Shown here: in pieces, positions 52,801 to 63,349 of the stretch | Numbering within the stretch: position 1 is the stretch's first letter | How the letters are laid out: each line of letters opens with the position of its first letter | Assembly (NCBI GenBank): GCA_948470475.1 | Contig: OX419342.1 | Location: 21,703,844-21,767,843, forward strand | Source of the DNA: Galaxea fascicularis | Taxonomy: Eukaryota; Cnidaria; Anthozoa; Scleractinia; Euphylliidae | Reading direction: 5' to 3' | DNA: 64,000 nt | The notes under the pieces: generated by a model | Seen by the model: the letters and a program-made list of their open reading frames with translations, nothing else | Database searches by the model: none | Told to the model about the DNA's origin: nothing | Program-made: the position numbers and the translations under genes

Positions 52801-54894
52801 CCGTATTCTATGGTACGGCCTGCTAAATTTTAAAGTTTCCTTTCCCGCATGCCTGATTAACCTCAGTGATATAATAAATATCTTACTAACCTCTTTTTCT
52901 CAGTCTGTACTGTAAGTTATGGATCCTTGTTTTTACCCGTTGATATATGGCCTGTGCGCCTCATGCTTGGGCCATAAGTGCATGGGAAAAACTTGGTCCG
53001 TAACTTACAGTACAGACCTCGAACTCGATTAGTAAGAGGTATGGCTTGATAATGATTAATGCTAATAACAATAAGTTCTTGTAATACTGAGACAATCCCT
53101 GGCATGACTTTTTTTGCACCAGAGCAGAGCGAACGTTGATAATTTTGTACCTCTTTGTGAATGTTATCCACCTGGGCCATAATAGCCTCATCATAGCATC
53201 CACTAGCTACAAATTCAAAAAGAAAAAAATGTATACCAAGATAAATTCTATGGTAATTGTAACATCTTACAGAACTTCTTTATTCGTCATGATCCCCTGC
53301 TCCATCAGGTTAAGGGTTGGGCAGGGTCCTAATAACCCACCCACATAGAAAAATATTATGGAAACTGAGGATGTTAAGAAATTTACAAACTACGGTAAAG
53401 CATTTACGAACTAACAATGATGCATCTGGGTTTCACACATTGCCAAGGACGTATTATTCATTTGTAACTCCTTGATGAGACGTTTAAGTTCAACATGAAA
53501 GAGTGAATTCGGGATATTTTGCTTAAAAGCTTTTGTCGAAGCATAACATAAATAAGAAAAATGTCCTCAAGTAATCAATGCCAAGTTGTTTGCATGGTCT
53601 CTGTGATGTCAAAAAATTACCAAGTAGATATCTGACTACTTTGGTAGCAGTGGTGCTCTTAACCATTTTGTTGGTTATAATTTTTTTTGCTATATTACTG
53701 TTGTGCCCATTTCTGACCTCCCAACAGAGGACAGGTGCATCCAAAGACAAGTTTCAGTATATGTCTGGTCAGTGGAGGGTAGTTTGCCTTAGGTTTTTGG
53801 TGTTGATCAGAGAGTATGCTCGCATTTTCGTCACTGAAATGTGGCCTCTAAGATTCACAATGGTGAAATAATAGCCCCTAACATTTTCCGAAGGGTTGTA
53901 TTTGCTGTTTTTGGCAGTCAAAAATGTCAGCCAGCATTTTTGGAAAGCAAATAGCTCCCTAGAAAAGTTCCTGTAAAGTTCTCTTCAGCTAGCAATCTCT
54001 CAAAGGAAGATTTGGCGAGATTTCTGCACAGCCCCAGACATTAATTATACACGCATCACTGTCATATTAACCCTGTTCTGAAAACAAAGAGAGTTTGAGT
54101 CACAACATGTATGTGTTGATAAAAAAAATATATTTATGGGCTGTATCTTGCCGAAGATTTTGTTCCCTAAAATTTTTGGGCTATCAAATCTTCAGCTAAG
54201 GTATCCGAACAGATCAAATTTATTTAGTTTTAAACAGGCTTCAAATACCATAAGGTACTTAAAAATGCCTTTTCACAGCTTTGGTTGATTTGTCGCGTTG
54301 GGTGTCCCTGGAAGTAGTCAAAAGAAAACGCCAGAAACGACAAAACAAATCTCTTGAGCCACGTTTTGTCAGGATACCCACACAGCCCCACACATTAAAC
54401 TAAATCATACATACGAACTTGGGGGACAACATAACTCATAGTGCAGTCCGAGTGTACTATTCAGAGGAAGCTCACCGGAAATACTCAGTAATACTCAGTA
54501 ATCGTCTGTTGACCGATGACAGATTCGCTCATTAGAGCAGTATAAATGACAATCAGACATTGTGATTGTGCCACGTTCGCCCCTATAAAGGTAAGCTTAT
54601 GTTCTAACAACAAGCGAAACTTACTTAATTGTACGCCCAAAACTTAAGCTTAAGCTTCTATAATAATTACGACGGAGGATCTGTCATATAAAAACTTAAG
54701 CTTAAAACAGATCGAAACGGTCGAAGGCTAGGGTAAGAATTTTCAAAGAAATCACACAGCTAAGCTTTGATACAGAAGAGGCAGGCAAGGCTATCCCACT
54801 CATTCTAAGGTGATCTTTATAAATTTAATCAGTCGAACCTTAAAAATAAAAATAACAGTCCAACTTCCTTACCGTCAGCATCTTGAGTCGCCAT
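46878..54894 (-). CDS. OTUB1: Ubiquitin thioesterase otubain (OTUB1), complete, eight exons
   Basis: Exons: 54873-54894, 53151-53206, 52142-52240, 51448-51566, 50376-50460, 48963-49019, 47477-47614, 46878-47087. All have GT/AG borders and joining phases; total 786 nt, giving 261 residues (human OTUB1 is 271). The start is ATG in an AAAATGG context with MATQDAD. Landmarks: CYDEAIMAQVDNIHKE, then the catalytic block RGDGNCFYRAFGF with Cys77, GLSNYIIVYLRLLTSGQLQR, GGRTVKEFCGQEVEPMAKES, and RPGHYDILY with His252 and Asp254 near the C-terminus. OTUB1 cleaves Lys48-linked ubiquitin chains and also inhibits UBC13-type E2 enzymes without catalysis, in cytosol and nucleus (known). The triad is intact. 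Introns hold a SINE, MITEs and microsatellites. Orthology rather than OTUB2 is judged from length and the DEAIMAQ N-terminus. Confidence 0.95.
47790..47960. repeat. MITE-like relic in OTUB1 intron 6
   Basis: GGCCCCGTCCACACG at the left and GGCGTCCACACGTATC at the right, with the TTTTCCGCTTTCCGCTTTC core, look like a decayed member of a dispersed non-coding family. Inverted ends are not clear. Confidence 0.35.
48392..48767. mobile_element. G-run MITE with 11-bp target duplication, in OTUB1 intron 6
   Basis: 376 bp bounded by runs of G (left) and C (right). Subterminal GATGTGCCGCTGG lies on the left, with its complement CCAGCGGCACATAC on the right. The flanks GTAACGAAACC occur at 48381-48391 and 48768-48778. 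Internal motifs such as GTGACTAAGATGGGG and GACTATAATGGGG repeat. The duplication length suggests a Mutator-type mechanism. Confidence 0.82.
49600..50000 (-). mobile_element. tRNA-headed SINE with LINE-like tail, in OTUB1 intron 5
   Basis: On the minus strand the element begins GGACCGGTTGGCTCAGTTGG (an A-box-like tRNA head, 49996 downwards). It continues with a GGGACGTAGTCCCC hairpin region and ends in AAAGCGCTTTGAGCC-type sequence and an AT-rich tail near 49570-49610. That tail resembles a CR1/L2 3' end, as expected for a SINE mobilised by such LINEs. Confidence 0.6.
51725..51791. repeat. (TTC)n(TTA)n compound microsatellite in OTUB1 intron 3
   Basis: About ten TTC units followed by about ten ATT-type units, lying between OTUB1 exons 3 and 4. 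Open frames across it are artefacts. Confidence 0.92.
52903..53017. mobile_element. Small hairpin MITE in OTUB1 intron 2
   Basis: 115 bp with ends GTCTGTACTGTAAGTTATGG and, reversed, GTCTGTACTGTAAGTTACGG. The next bases are also complementary (GATCC/GACC and TTGTTTTT/AAAAAC). Possible short duplication CTCA/CTCG. Confidence 0.7.
53875..54310. mobile_element. Decayed CAGGGGCACC-family element in OTUB1 intron 1
   Basis: The right end is CGTTGGGTGTCCCTG at 54296-54310. Internal AACATTTTCCG, CATTTTTGG and AAATTTTTGG motifs and the ATCCGAACAGATCAAAT block match 40080-40260. The left end is not found, and extra sequence lies at about 54020-54160. Confidence 0.65.
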
Positions 54895-56247
54895 TTTGGA
54901 TAAATTGCTTGGTAACCTCGCTTCTGGTTTTTCCCAGTTTCATTTCTGCATTTTACACTTGTTTGGCAACTTGTCGATTATTTTGTTTGTTTGTTTTAAG
55001 TTAGTCAGTTGCAGTGAAAATAGACTTACTTAAAAATTGATAATGTAGTTTGGTTTGCCCAAAGCATGGTGCCATTTTTCAGAATTCATACCACCTCCAT
55101 ATTCAAGAAGGAAGCTATCATGACTGGCAAAACAAAACAAAAATGAAAAAAAAAGGTATGGGGGAAAAGAGGGAAAGAGAGAAAGAAAAAGGGAAGGACA
55201 GAAATTGGAATAGGCAAAAAGGGATTGTCTTGAAAAAACGTGAATTCATTCAACTCACCGGGGATGGGAAGTAGGGGGTGGGGGGGGGGGGGTGGGGTAT
55301 AACATCTGCTTCAGTTCCAGGTAGCCACGTCATTGGGCAGGACTTCACGATAAAGTGTTTGCCCTCATATGTCTACGTAAAACTTAAAGCAGTCGTAAAA
55401 TAACCCACATGTTCATCGAAAAGACTGGAAAACGTAGTTCCCAGTGCTGTACGTGGTCTTTTCTTTTTCAACACATTACTGGTTGTGTGGAGGCTGGGCG
55501 ATGGGTTGCCCTTCTTGTCTCTTGGCGCAGACAAGGACTGCTTGTTCCTAAAAGAGAGTGCGCCATTTTATCCGGCTTTCCAACGATTTGCCCTTAATTA
55601 TCTTCAAGTCGGAAAACAATCAAGAGGGGACATGAATTACTGATGGCATCGAATCGGGAACCTGACGTGGGAAGATGCTCCTCGTCAGTGATGTCGGTTT
55701 TTTTGTGATTGATTTCGTGCCGAATTCAAGCTCTATAAAATCCAGCTGCTTTAAGACGAGCCGAATATTTGCATCCTTAAGCAAGGTCAAAGTGACCACA
55801 ATTTTCAAAACCGCGTCATGTGTGAGAGCATACGCCGTTTTCTTTTCTTTTTTTTTGTCTCTGTCTCGTGTTTTCAATGACAGTTAGATACAGAAGGGGT
55901 ATTTTAATGCTGTTAAGTCAGGACACAAAACCCCGACGTTTCGCCAATGCTGCCTTCATCAGGGGTACTCCGTGAAAACGTCATTGCGAAAAACTCGAAT
56001 TCAAAATTGCGCGCGCGTGAAAAGGGAGTGAGAATGTGTGCAGGCGGGGGCAAGTGACAACAAAGCAAAATCTTGTTCGAGTCTACTCTACGCCAAAGTG
56101 GCAAAGTTGTGGATGTAGCGCTTCTCTTCGCGTTGTCTTTGGTCATGTTTGGATAGACCAGCTCGGGCTACTGCGACTTTCATGTCTTCAAGTTGATGGT
56201 GTAGACCAGCAAACTGGGCCGGCCCTGGAAGAGTCCCCTTCTTCTTG
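54895..56247. other. Region upstream of OTUB1; no assigned gene
   Basis: This contains the presumed OTUB1 promoter just above 54894. A G-rich run lies at 55270-55300. A minus-strand open frame of 85 codons (55620-55877) reads LKIVVTLTLLKDANIRLVLK and FIELEFGTKSITKKPTSLTR, which looks protein-like but matches nothing I know. A GTTTCGCCAATGCTGCCTTC stretch near 55937 is unassigned. Confidence 0.4.
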
Positions 56248-56427
56248 AGCCCGGTTTACACGACAAGCGTTTTGGCACCGTACCCATTTGAATTTGGCAC
56301 GCGTGTCTAAAATTTAAGGCCCGGCACCCTTGATTTTTGTCGTGTAAATGGAAATTTTCTGGGCGCGAGTGTTCAAAAAAGCCGGCGGGCCGAGACCATG
56401 TGGATAGGTAGTCTCGTAAACCGGGCT
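56248..56427. mobile_element. Short MITE with TTG flanks
   Basis: Ends AGCCCGGTTTACACGA and, reversed, AGCCCGGTTTACGAGA; TTG lies on both sides (56245-56247 and 56428-56430). 180 bp, non-coding. Confidence 0.6.
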
Positions 56428-56672
56428 TTGATTACACCTAGACAGTGTTCCTGGAAACGATCAAGTCTGTCGGCCTGTTTCTCCGTTGTATAATCCAATG
56501 CAGTTCACATACGAAGGATACTATCTCCGTTTATGGTACACTGAACAAAATTACTCAATTCTGATTGGTCGAGAGCAGTGCAATTAATCCCAAATAGTAC
56601 TCCGTAGGAGTACCTATTAAGTTTCCATGACAACGGCGCTGAGAACTTTCAAAATCGCTCGTACCTATTGTA

Positions 56673-57222
56673 CAGTAAAAACCCGCAAGTAAGAACCTAA
56701 AAATTAAGAACCTGTTAGCCTAAAATTTGCCATTTATACCCCCTATAAACAAGAACCTATTTAGCCTAAGAAAATTAAAATAGGTTCTTATTTTCTAAAA
56801 TCATATAGTACATTACAGGTACACTGAAATTATTTACTGTAATCATAATTGTAGAAAAACCAGATTGCCATTGCTGTAAAACATGATTTTTTTAAGAAAA
56901 ATGAGTGCAAAATATGTAGTTACAAAGCAGTACTATGCAAGTGTAGATCCACACTACTGTATGGTAAATGCAGTGAAGCTAGTAATAATTATAATAGCAA
57001 CAATAAAAAAAAATGTATTTAAATATTTGATAGGGGTGGTGTGGTGAATAAAATTAAAATATGGGACAATTACCAACTTGTTATGAAGGTGTGTTTTTCT
57101 CCAATAATAAGAACCTATTTTAAGAACCTAAATAGCCTAAAATTTTGTTAAGTACCATTTATATAAGAACCTGTTTAGGCTAACTCCTAAAAATGTAGGT
57201 TCTTACTTGCGGGTTTTTGCTG
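56673..57222. mobile_element. pogo/Tigger-like MITE
   Basis: Ends CAGTAAAAACCCGCAAGTAA and, reversed, CAGCAAAAACCCGCAAGTAA, with AAGAACCTATTTAGCC modules in both arms. CAGTnAAA termini with a GC core are typical of pogo/Tigger elements (known). The left flank is TA but the right is TT, so the TA duplication is imperfect. Confidence 0.7.
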
Positions 57223-58163
57223 TTTTAATCCCAAATTGTACTCGAGGTCGTGCGTATTCCTATACTAATAGCCTGTCCCCATCACGCGCCCAATATCAGT
57301 CGCTCCTCATTCGATTACCATGGTACCCGCAAATGATCCAAAAACAACTTGACCACGTCTTCCCGACGACCCGCGAAGTTCCCTGTATAGATACGACTTA
57401 CTCTGTATCGGAATCCCCTGTTAACTCCGGGTCACTCAAAACCCTTTTTATTTTTGTTACAATTTGCAAAAAAGTCGTATCTTTTCTTGCTAATCACCGT
57501 TTGATTTTAAAAAATGGGGCTCAGCGAGCTTGTTTTAGAGGAACAGTCTCTCACAGCTTACTGAAATAAGGGTGTTTTTAATTTAACAGAATGATCAGGT
57601 TTCCTACAGTACCAACTACTACCAACGCACTGGAAAGTTGGCTTGTTACTACTGAATAAATTATTGTCAACAAGTTCCCATACCTAACAAACGACTAATT
57701 TGACGACATCAACAACAGACAAACCGACTAATTTTAAAAACATTACAAGTACGGACATTTGATAGCAAAAGACGGATCGAAACGCATCAAGATCACTGTT
57801 TACAGTCAAATGAACGTCACCTCAAACAGTCCTTCTCAGGACTACGCTCACCCAGTCACCCTGACGATCGTACTTCAATTGAAATCCCGACTCAGATTTG
57901 ACGGCATGTTTTGCCCGTGGGGGTGGGGGATTACTCAAAATTTGCCATAATCAATTTACTTTGTGAGGACGGGGTTTACCAGTTCAAGTGCCCCAACAGG
58001 GTGGGGTTTATCACCTTTTGATATGACATGAAGCCAAATCCCCACTCTTTCCCGGCATGGGGGGGAGGGTCGGGTGTATTATGAGCACCAACAATACAAA
58101 ATAAAACAACTTAAAAACTGAAGGTAGGCTTCAAGTCCGTAAACAAGTTATCAATAACTTGTG
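57223..58163. other. Non-coding, 3' flank of MRM2
   Basis: A 120-codon frame at 57207-57569 overlaps the MITE end and is not recognised. A G-rich patch at about 57915-58075 (CCCGTGGGGGTGGGGG to CATGGGGGGGAGGG) may be a decayed G-rich MITE. No poly(A) signal of MRM2 is evident close to its stop. Confidence 0.4.
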
Positions 58164-61100
58164 TCATTCTTTCTTGAAGTTCTCAGCATAAAGATAGAGC
58201 TCTGCTGATTCCTTTCTGCTTGCTTGTGGTTTACATTCTTTTACAAGCTTGAAATTCTCCTCCAACATCTTGACAAAATCTGAAAACAAATCTTACACAT
58301 TCAGAGGGCATTTTGAAAAAATAATCATACGTCATGAGAATACATATTATGCCTGTATTCTTCGTTTTTATCAATAAAACAAAAAAAAACCTGCATGCTT
58401 GAATAATTCAGAAAACAAAAAGAGTTGAACGGTAGGTATAGAGAAACAATCTTAAAATGATTTCTGGCTCAATGTTAATATTATAGCGAGAGTAATTTTC
58501 CAAGTATAGATCCCCCAACTTGGTCTCCCTGTGAGCCACATCCAGGCAAGATATGGCTGTCGTGGAAGCCGGTTAAAGTTCAAACCAGTGTTACAAAGCA
58601 CTTCAATACAAACCAGTGTTACAAAGTACCTCACAATACAAACCATTACAAACCTCATTACAAACCAGGGTTACAATTATTGCAATGTAACTGACATTAC
58701 AAACCATTGTTACAAAGTACCTGACATTACAAAACCAGAGTTACAAAGGACTGCATTACCACCCAGGGTTACAAAGTACCTGACATTACAAATCAGCAGG
58801 GCCTCATTACAAACCAGGGTTAGAAAGTACCTCGCATTACAAACCAGCATTACAAAGAACCTCATTACAAACCAGCGTTACAAAGTACCTAACATTACAA
58901 ATTAGGGTTACAAACTACCTGACATTACAAACCATCGGACTTCATTATAAACAAGCGTTACAACAGACATCATTACAAACCAGCGTTACAAAGTACCCAT
59001 CCTCGGAGACCCAGGGGCAGATAGTCGGGATAGGACGAAGATTGGGACTAGCGAAAGTTTGAAACTTTCGCTAGTCCCAATCTTCGTCCTATCCCGACTA
59101 TCTGCCCCTGGGTCTCCGAGGATGCAAAGTACCTGATATCACAAACCAGCATCACAACCGTCCTCATAACTAACTGGGGTGACAAAGTACCTGACAACAC
59201 AAACCAGCATTACAATGAAACTCATTATAGACTGGGTTACAAAGTACACGACCTTACACACCAGCATTACAACAGACATTATCACATACAAGCATTCCAA
59301 CAAACCTCATTACAACCCAGGTTACAACAGACCTCAATACAACCTGATTACAACAGACCTGATTACAACCTCGGTTGCAACGGACCTCATCACAACGTGG
59401 GTTACAACGGACCTCATTACAACCCGGGTTACAACGGACCTTATTACAACCTGGGTTACAACGGACCTCATTACAACCCGGGTTACAATGGACCTCATTG
59501 CAACCCGGGTTACAATGGACCTCATTAAAACCCGGGGTTACAACGGACCTCATTACAGCCTGTGTTACAACGGACGTTATTACAACCTGGGTTACAACGG
59601 ACATCATTACAATCCGGGTTACAACGGACGTTATTACAACCTGGGTTACAACAGACCTTATTACAAACCAGCATTACAACGGACCTCATTACAACCCGAG
59701 TTACAACGGACTTTATTACAACCTGGGTTAGAACAGACCTCATTACAAACCAGCATTACAACGGACCTCATTACAAACCGGGTTACAATGGACCTCATTA
59801 CAACCCGGGTTACAACAGACCTCATTACAACCCGGGTTACAACGGACCTTATTACAACCTGGGTTACAACAGACCTCATTTATCGTTCTTTTCGTGCCTT
59901 TTTCCCGCGAAACAAGGATTAATACCTGCGTGACAGTTGGTGTAAACGTTCGGCCGTTTTACGTGAAGAAAGGAGAAAGAAATAATAAGTGTTCAATTAG
60001 AAATCATGTCTCAATAAAATTAATTCTTTTGGGAATCCCACTTAACATGTCTATGTACCATTTCACATGCCCATGTAGTTTTTCTTCGATTAGTAGAATA
60101 ACCTACACGAGACTGTAGTATAAAAGGGTGATCACAGTCGAACTGATCGAATTTCTCCAAGATCTAATACCCCGTATTGCTGATATAAAGAGGTCAACTT
60201 GGTGCAAGTCTAAAGCTTAACGCAAAAAGTTCTGCGTTCAGGTCGATCGATAGATCATTGTTCAGATTGCAATGAACTGAGGAAACTCGATTTATAATTT
60301 GTGGCTCTCGTCGAGTGATCTGCTCTTGTGAAAAACAAACGAAGAGTGTGTTGGTGTCAAGAAGTCGGATGACAAAACCAGTACTCAAAGATAAACTACA
60401 GCAAATTATAGTGTAATATTTCCTGAAGTTTGATCACATCTTCCCCATCGTTCCTAGCATCGTTCCGGCGCGATAGAGCGCGATCAGTTCGTACATTGGT
60501 GAAAGGAGCGCTGTGCAGAGCCATGTGGGCACGAAAAGAACGGAAAGGCTCGAAAGCTAGGAACGATAGGGAACGATGGGCTCGATTGTACTGACAGGGA
60601 ACAATAAAGGGAACGAATTTACGTCACCTAAAACGTAAACACAACCTATGTGCATCGTAATTTAACTGTAATATTTGGCGATCTTTCTTTCATAAGGAAA
60701 ATAAAGGCGAAAGAGTTGAGCGCGTTCTTCACTAGAAAGCGGGAAAATTTTGAGTTGATTTTTCTTCAATACTGGATCTTCAATTACCGTCAAGCTAATT
60801 AAGAAAAAAAAACATCGTTTATGGGATGCACATACACTGTACATTATTTTCCTGTCGAAATTATGCTCTTAAGATTTAAATTGTAAGTGCCAAAATTAAG
60901 AGTTTTGCAATGTCACCCAAAATGTTACGCGCGTGGTAACCAGCACCGTGCGCAAGGCCAGAAATAAACAGCTCATCCAATCAGTACTCCTAATTTTGTC
61001 TTCAGATTGTTGAGGTGAGACTTTTACATTTTATTTATTATAATATCATGCAAAAATTGAAAAGTACAGTGAAAATACCTAATTCCGAAAAATGTTATCT

Positions 61101-63349
61101 CACCGGTACCACTGGGTAGAAAATGTTAAAAGAGGACATTAATTTTGTGGTGCCCTTGCTTCAAGTTTTAGAAGTTTGATGAAATCAAATGAAAACCAGC
61201 CATAGGACCTCTAAGAGTTTTAGCTGTATAGCCTCCTATGCAGACCTTCTACAAATCTCTCCTGAAAGAAGGCCTGTGTACAAGGCTACATACATGTATA
61301 AAGTAAAATATTGATATCATCGCTACCTTGCGTTCCATAACCATCCCAGAGCTTGCAAAGAAAAACCCCTCCAGGCTTTAACACAGCCTTCCCAAAAACA
61401 AAGGCTGACTCGCACAGGTGCTGGAAATAAAAAGTTGTCTTAATATGTATCAGATTTTACAAAATTAATACCAACAAAAAAGTTACTCTCACATCTGATT
61501 CTTTTCTCAGTCCCTATAAAATATTATAACTTTGAGCAAATAAAAAAAATGCCACACAAGGTATACATCATGAATAAAAAACAAACAGAATTTGCCTCAT
61601 AAGATTTCAAGTGCCTCGTTTACTGAAAGTAAAGGAATGCCTGTTGCAAACAAGTTTTTGAGAATTTGAAATTAAATTAATCATTTTATAGATGAGAGCA
61701 TAACTCAGATCATGACAGTGTCACCTGCTGTTTCAGTGGCCAAAATATGTCTATTTTAGATGGTCTTAGTAATTACAGCTGAAATCACTTGTTTTGGCCT
61801 CTTATAGAATAATAGGGAGTTTTAGCAACGACGACGGCGACGGCAACGAAAACGTCATTTCAAAACATAACTTCTCGTTTCTGTGACGCTTTCGAAATTA
61901 TTGAAATTTGTTTAACTTGCAAAATGCTGACGAACTGTCCAGGAACTAAATTACTATGAACGGCGTTAAAGCAAGGAAAAAGAAAGAAAACTTTGCCGTC
62001 ATGCGCTCACGTTCTCGAGAAAACATAAAATTTGGTCATTTCACGTTGTTGTTGTGCAGAGGACGGCAAAGAAATGTACAAAACTGTAAAACGCACGTGC
62101 AGAGCGATTGTTTTTGGTCGTTAAACCTATTGTTTTGTGGCGTTCTCGTTGCCGTTGCCGTCCTAGTTGCTAAAACTCCCTAATGTCTAATGTACAGTAT
62201 TACATACACTTACAGCTCATGAATGGGTTATCAACCCTCTGCATGCACCGTTTTAGACCATTGAAATACACCAATATTAGCTCCAAGGGCCAATATTAAA
62301 GAGGTCCAGTGGAACAGTATGTAATATTTATTTCAGGCTAGTATGTTAATACATCCATACAGTGACAACAATAAGATTGTGCTCAACAGAATAATTAAGG
62401 CATCTATATTATTTTCTCCTATTGTCAAGTAAAAACAGGAATACAACTTACAGTTAAGTAAAAATTTTAATTTTTTGTAACCATACTTTATGATTAATTT
62501 CAGAAGATTAAAAATAATTTTCACATAACTGACCAGAATGGCTTCATGATTCATTGTATGATTTCCACTGGCATTTGGTGCCATATCACTGGAAAAACAA
62601 ATTTACAAAAAAGACCATTTTAAGTGTGCAGACAACATTTAATGTATAACACATCATATAACAATATCAGGGGTTTCAATAATTTTTTAAAAAGCTAGCT
62701 GTTTGAGTTAAACAAAGTAAGTACAGTGTAGTGACCTGAAAAATCTAGACAAAGTAGGAAGGGGTTTTTGCTGGTTGCCGGCTTCTAATAAAACCCCTGT
62801 AGTATTGCATTGTTTGCTACTACCAGTATTTGTTGCTGAGATTCCCTCTCTGCTTGTAACCAATGATTTTTTTTAATAAGCTTTAGACTGTGTTTGCCAC
62901 TGGCTAACAGAGAAGACATGAATAGATGCATGAACAGTCAACCAAATTCAGGTCAGGTTATCAAAATATCTTTTCACCAGGAGTTTCACTAGAAGCTAGC
63001 AATAGGTGAAAACCGCTGTATACTTTGTCAGAATTTACCTCTCACCACTGCCCTCTTTGTCTAGACTTTCACTCAAAAGATTAAAATAACTTCATCAGGT
63101 TTCCATCTACTTTCAGTTAGCTCAGATGACTATTTAAAAAATTACATGTATTGAAATCTCTGATCTCTGCTATTTGTGGGTAGTGTGTCATTATGTAAAG
63201 TGTTATGTATGATGATTACATTTTGAAACTGTACCTCATAATAACATCTGCCCCTGCTGATGGTAAAATTGAGAGAATCTTTCTTTGTGTTGCGACATCT
63301 GTAAAGTCGGATCTTGAAAAAATGATTGATCCATGAACTTCTTCAATGT
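58164..63349 (-). CDS. MRM2: Mitochondrial rRNA 2'-O-methyltransferase (FtsJ/MRM2), last four exons
   Basis: Exons 63235-63349, 62534-62588, 61327-61420 and 58164-58279, with GT/AG borders and compatible phases, encode about 126 C-terminal residues. Blocks: SILPSAGADVIM joined to SDMAPNASGNHTMNHEAIL, which carries the catalytic Asp; then HLCESAFVFGKAVLKPGGVF and FLCKLWDGYG with the catalytic Lys; and KECKPQASRKESAELYL with the catalytic Glu. These are three of the four K-D-K-E residues of FtsJ-type enzymes. The enzyme methylates a ribose in the peptidyl-transferase region of mitochondrial large rRNA (known for MRM2). The first Lys and the SAM-binding motif lie in exons beyond 64000; I see none of them in 63350-64000. 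The KPQASRKESAE tail favours MRM2 over the cytosolic FTSJ homologues. Confidence 0.9.
58570..59380. repeat. Irregular repeat of ATTACAAACCAG/GTTACAAAG modules in MRM2 intron
   Basis: Variants of GTTACAAAGTACCTGACATT and CATTACAAACCAG alternate with variable spacing. They grade into the regular 27-bp array to the right. The block is interrupted by the perfect palindrome at 58998-59124. Confidence 0.85.
58998..59124. mobile_element. Perfect 127-bp palindrome (63-bp arms, 1-bp centre)
   Basis: Left arm 58998-59060 and right arm 59062-59124 are exact reverse complements around G59061. Ends read CATCCTCGGAGACCCAGGGG. Flanking repeat modules (AAAGTACC on both sides) suggest insertion into the array. 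I have seen similar CTCGGAGACCC ends in coral repeats, so it is probably a foldback element or a head-to-head pair of one end. Confidence 0.85.
59385..59885. repeat. 27-bp minisatellite in MRM2 intron
   Basis: About 18 copies of a unit close to GGTTACAACGGACCTCATTA plus CAACCCG, with C/T and A/G variants (ACCTCATT or ACCTTATT; CGG or TGG). Because 27 is a multiple of three, long open frames run through it on both strands (for example 59179-59922). They are not genes. Confidence 0.93.
60440..60590. mobile_element. Possible small MITE in MRM2 intron
   Basis: CCCATCGTTCCTAGCATCGT at the left and, reversed, CCCATCGTTCCCTATCGTTC at the right form inverted ends of about 25 bp with a GC-rich centre. 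Target duplication not resolved. Confidence 0.5.
61815..62180. mobile_element. MITE with TA target duplication (GGGAGTTTTAGCAACGACGA ends), in MRM2 intron
   Basis: 366 bp. The right end is the complement of GGGAGTTTTAGCAACTAGGA. TA flanks at 61813-61814 and 62181-62182. Same family as 7034-7488. It lies between MRM2 exons 61327-61420 and 62534-62588. Confidence 0.8.

Noticed and set aside
59385..59885. CRISPR-like regularly spaced repeats
   Set aside because: There are no unique spacers between repeats, units are contiguous and variable, and the context is a spliced eukaryotic gene.
59179..59922. 247-codon open frame and several others on both strands
   Set aside because: They are produced by a 27-bp tandem repeat without stop codons in several frames, inside an MRM2 intron.
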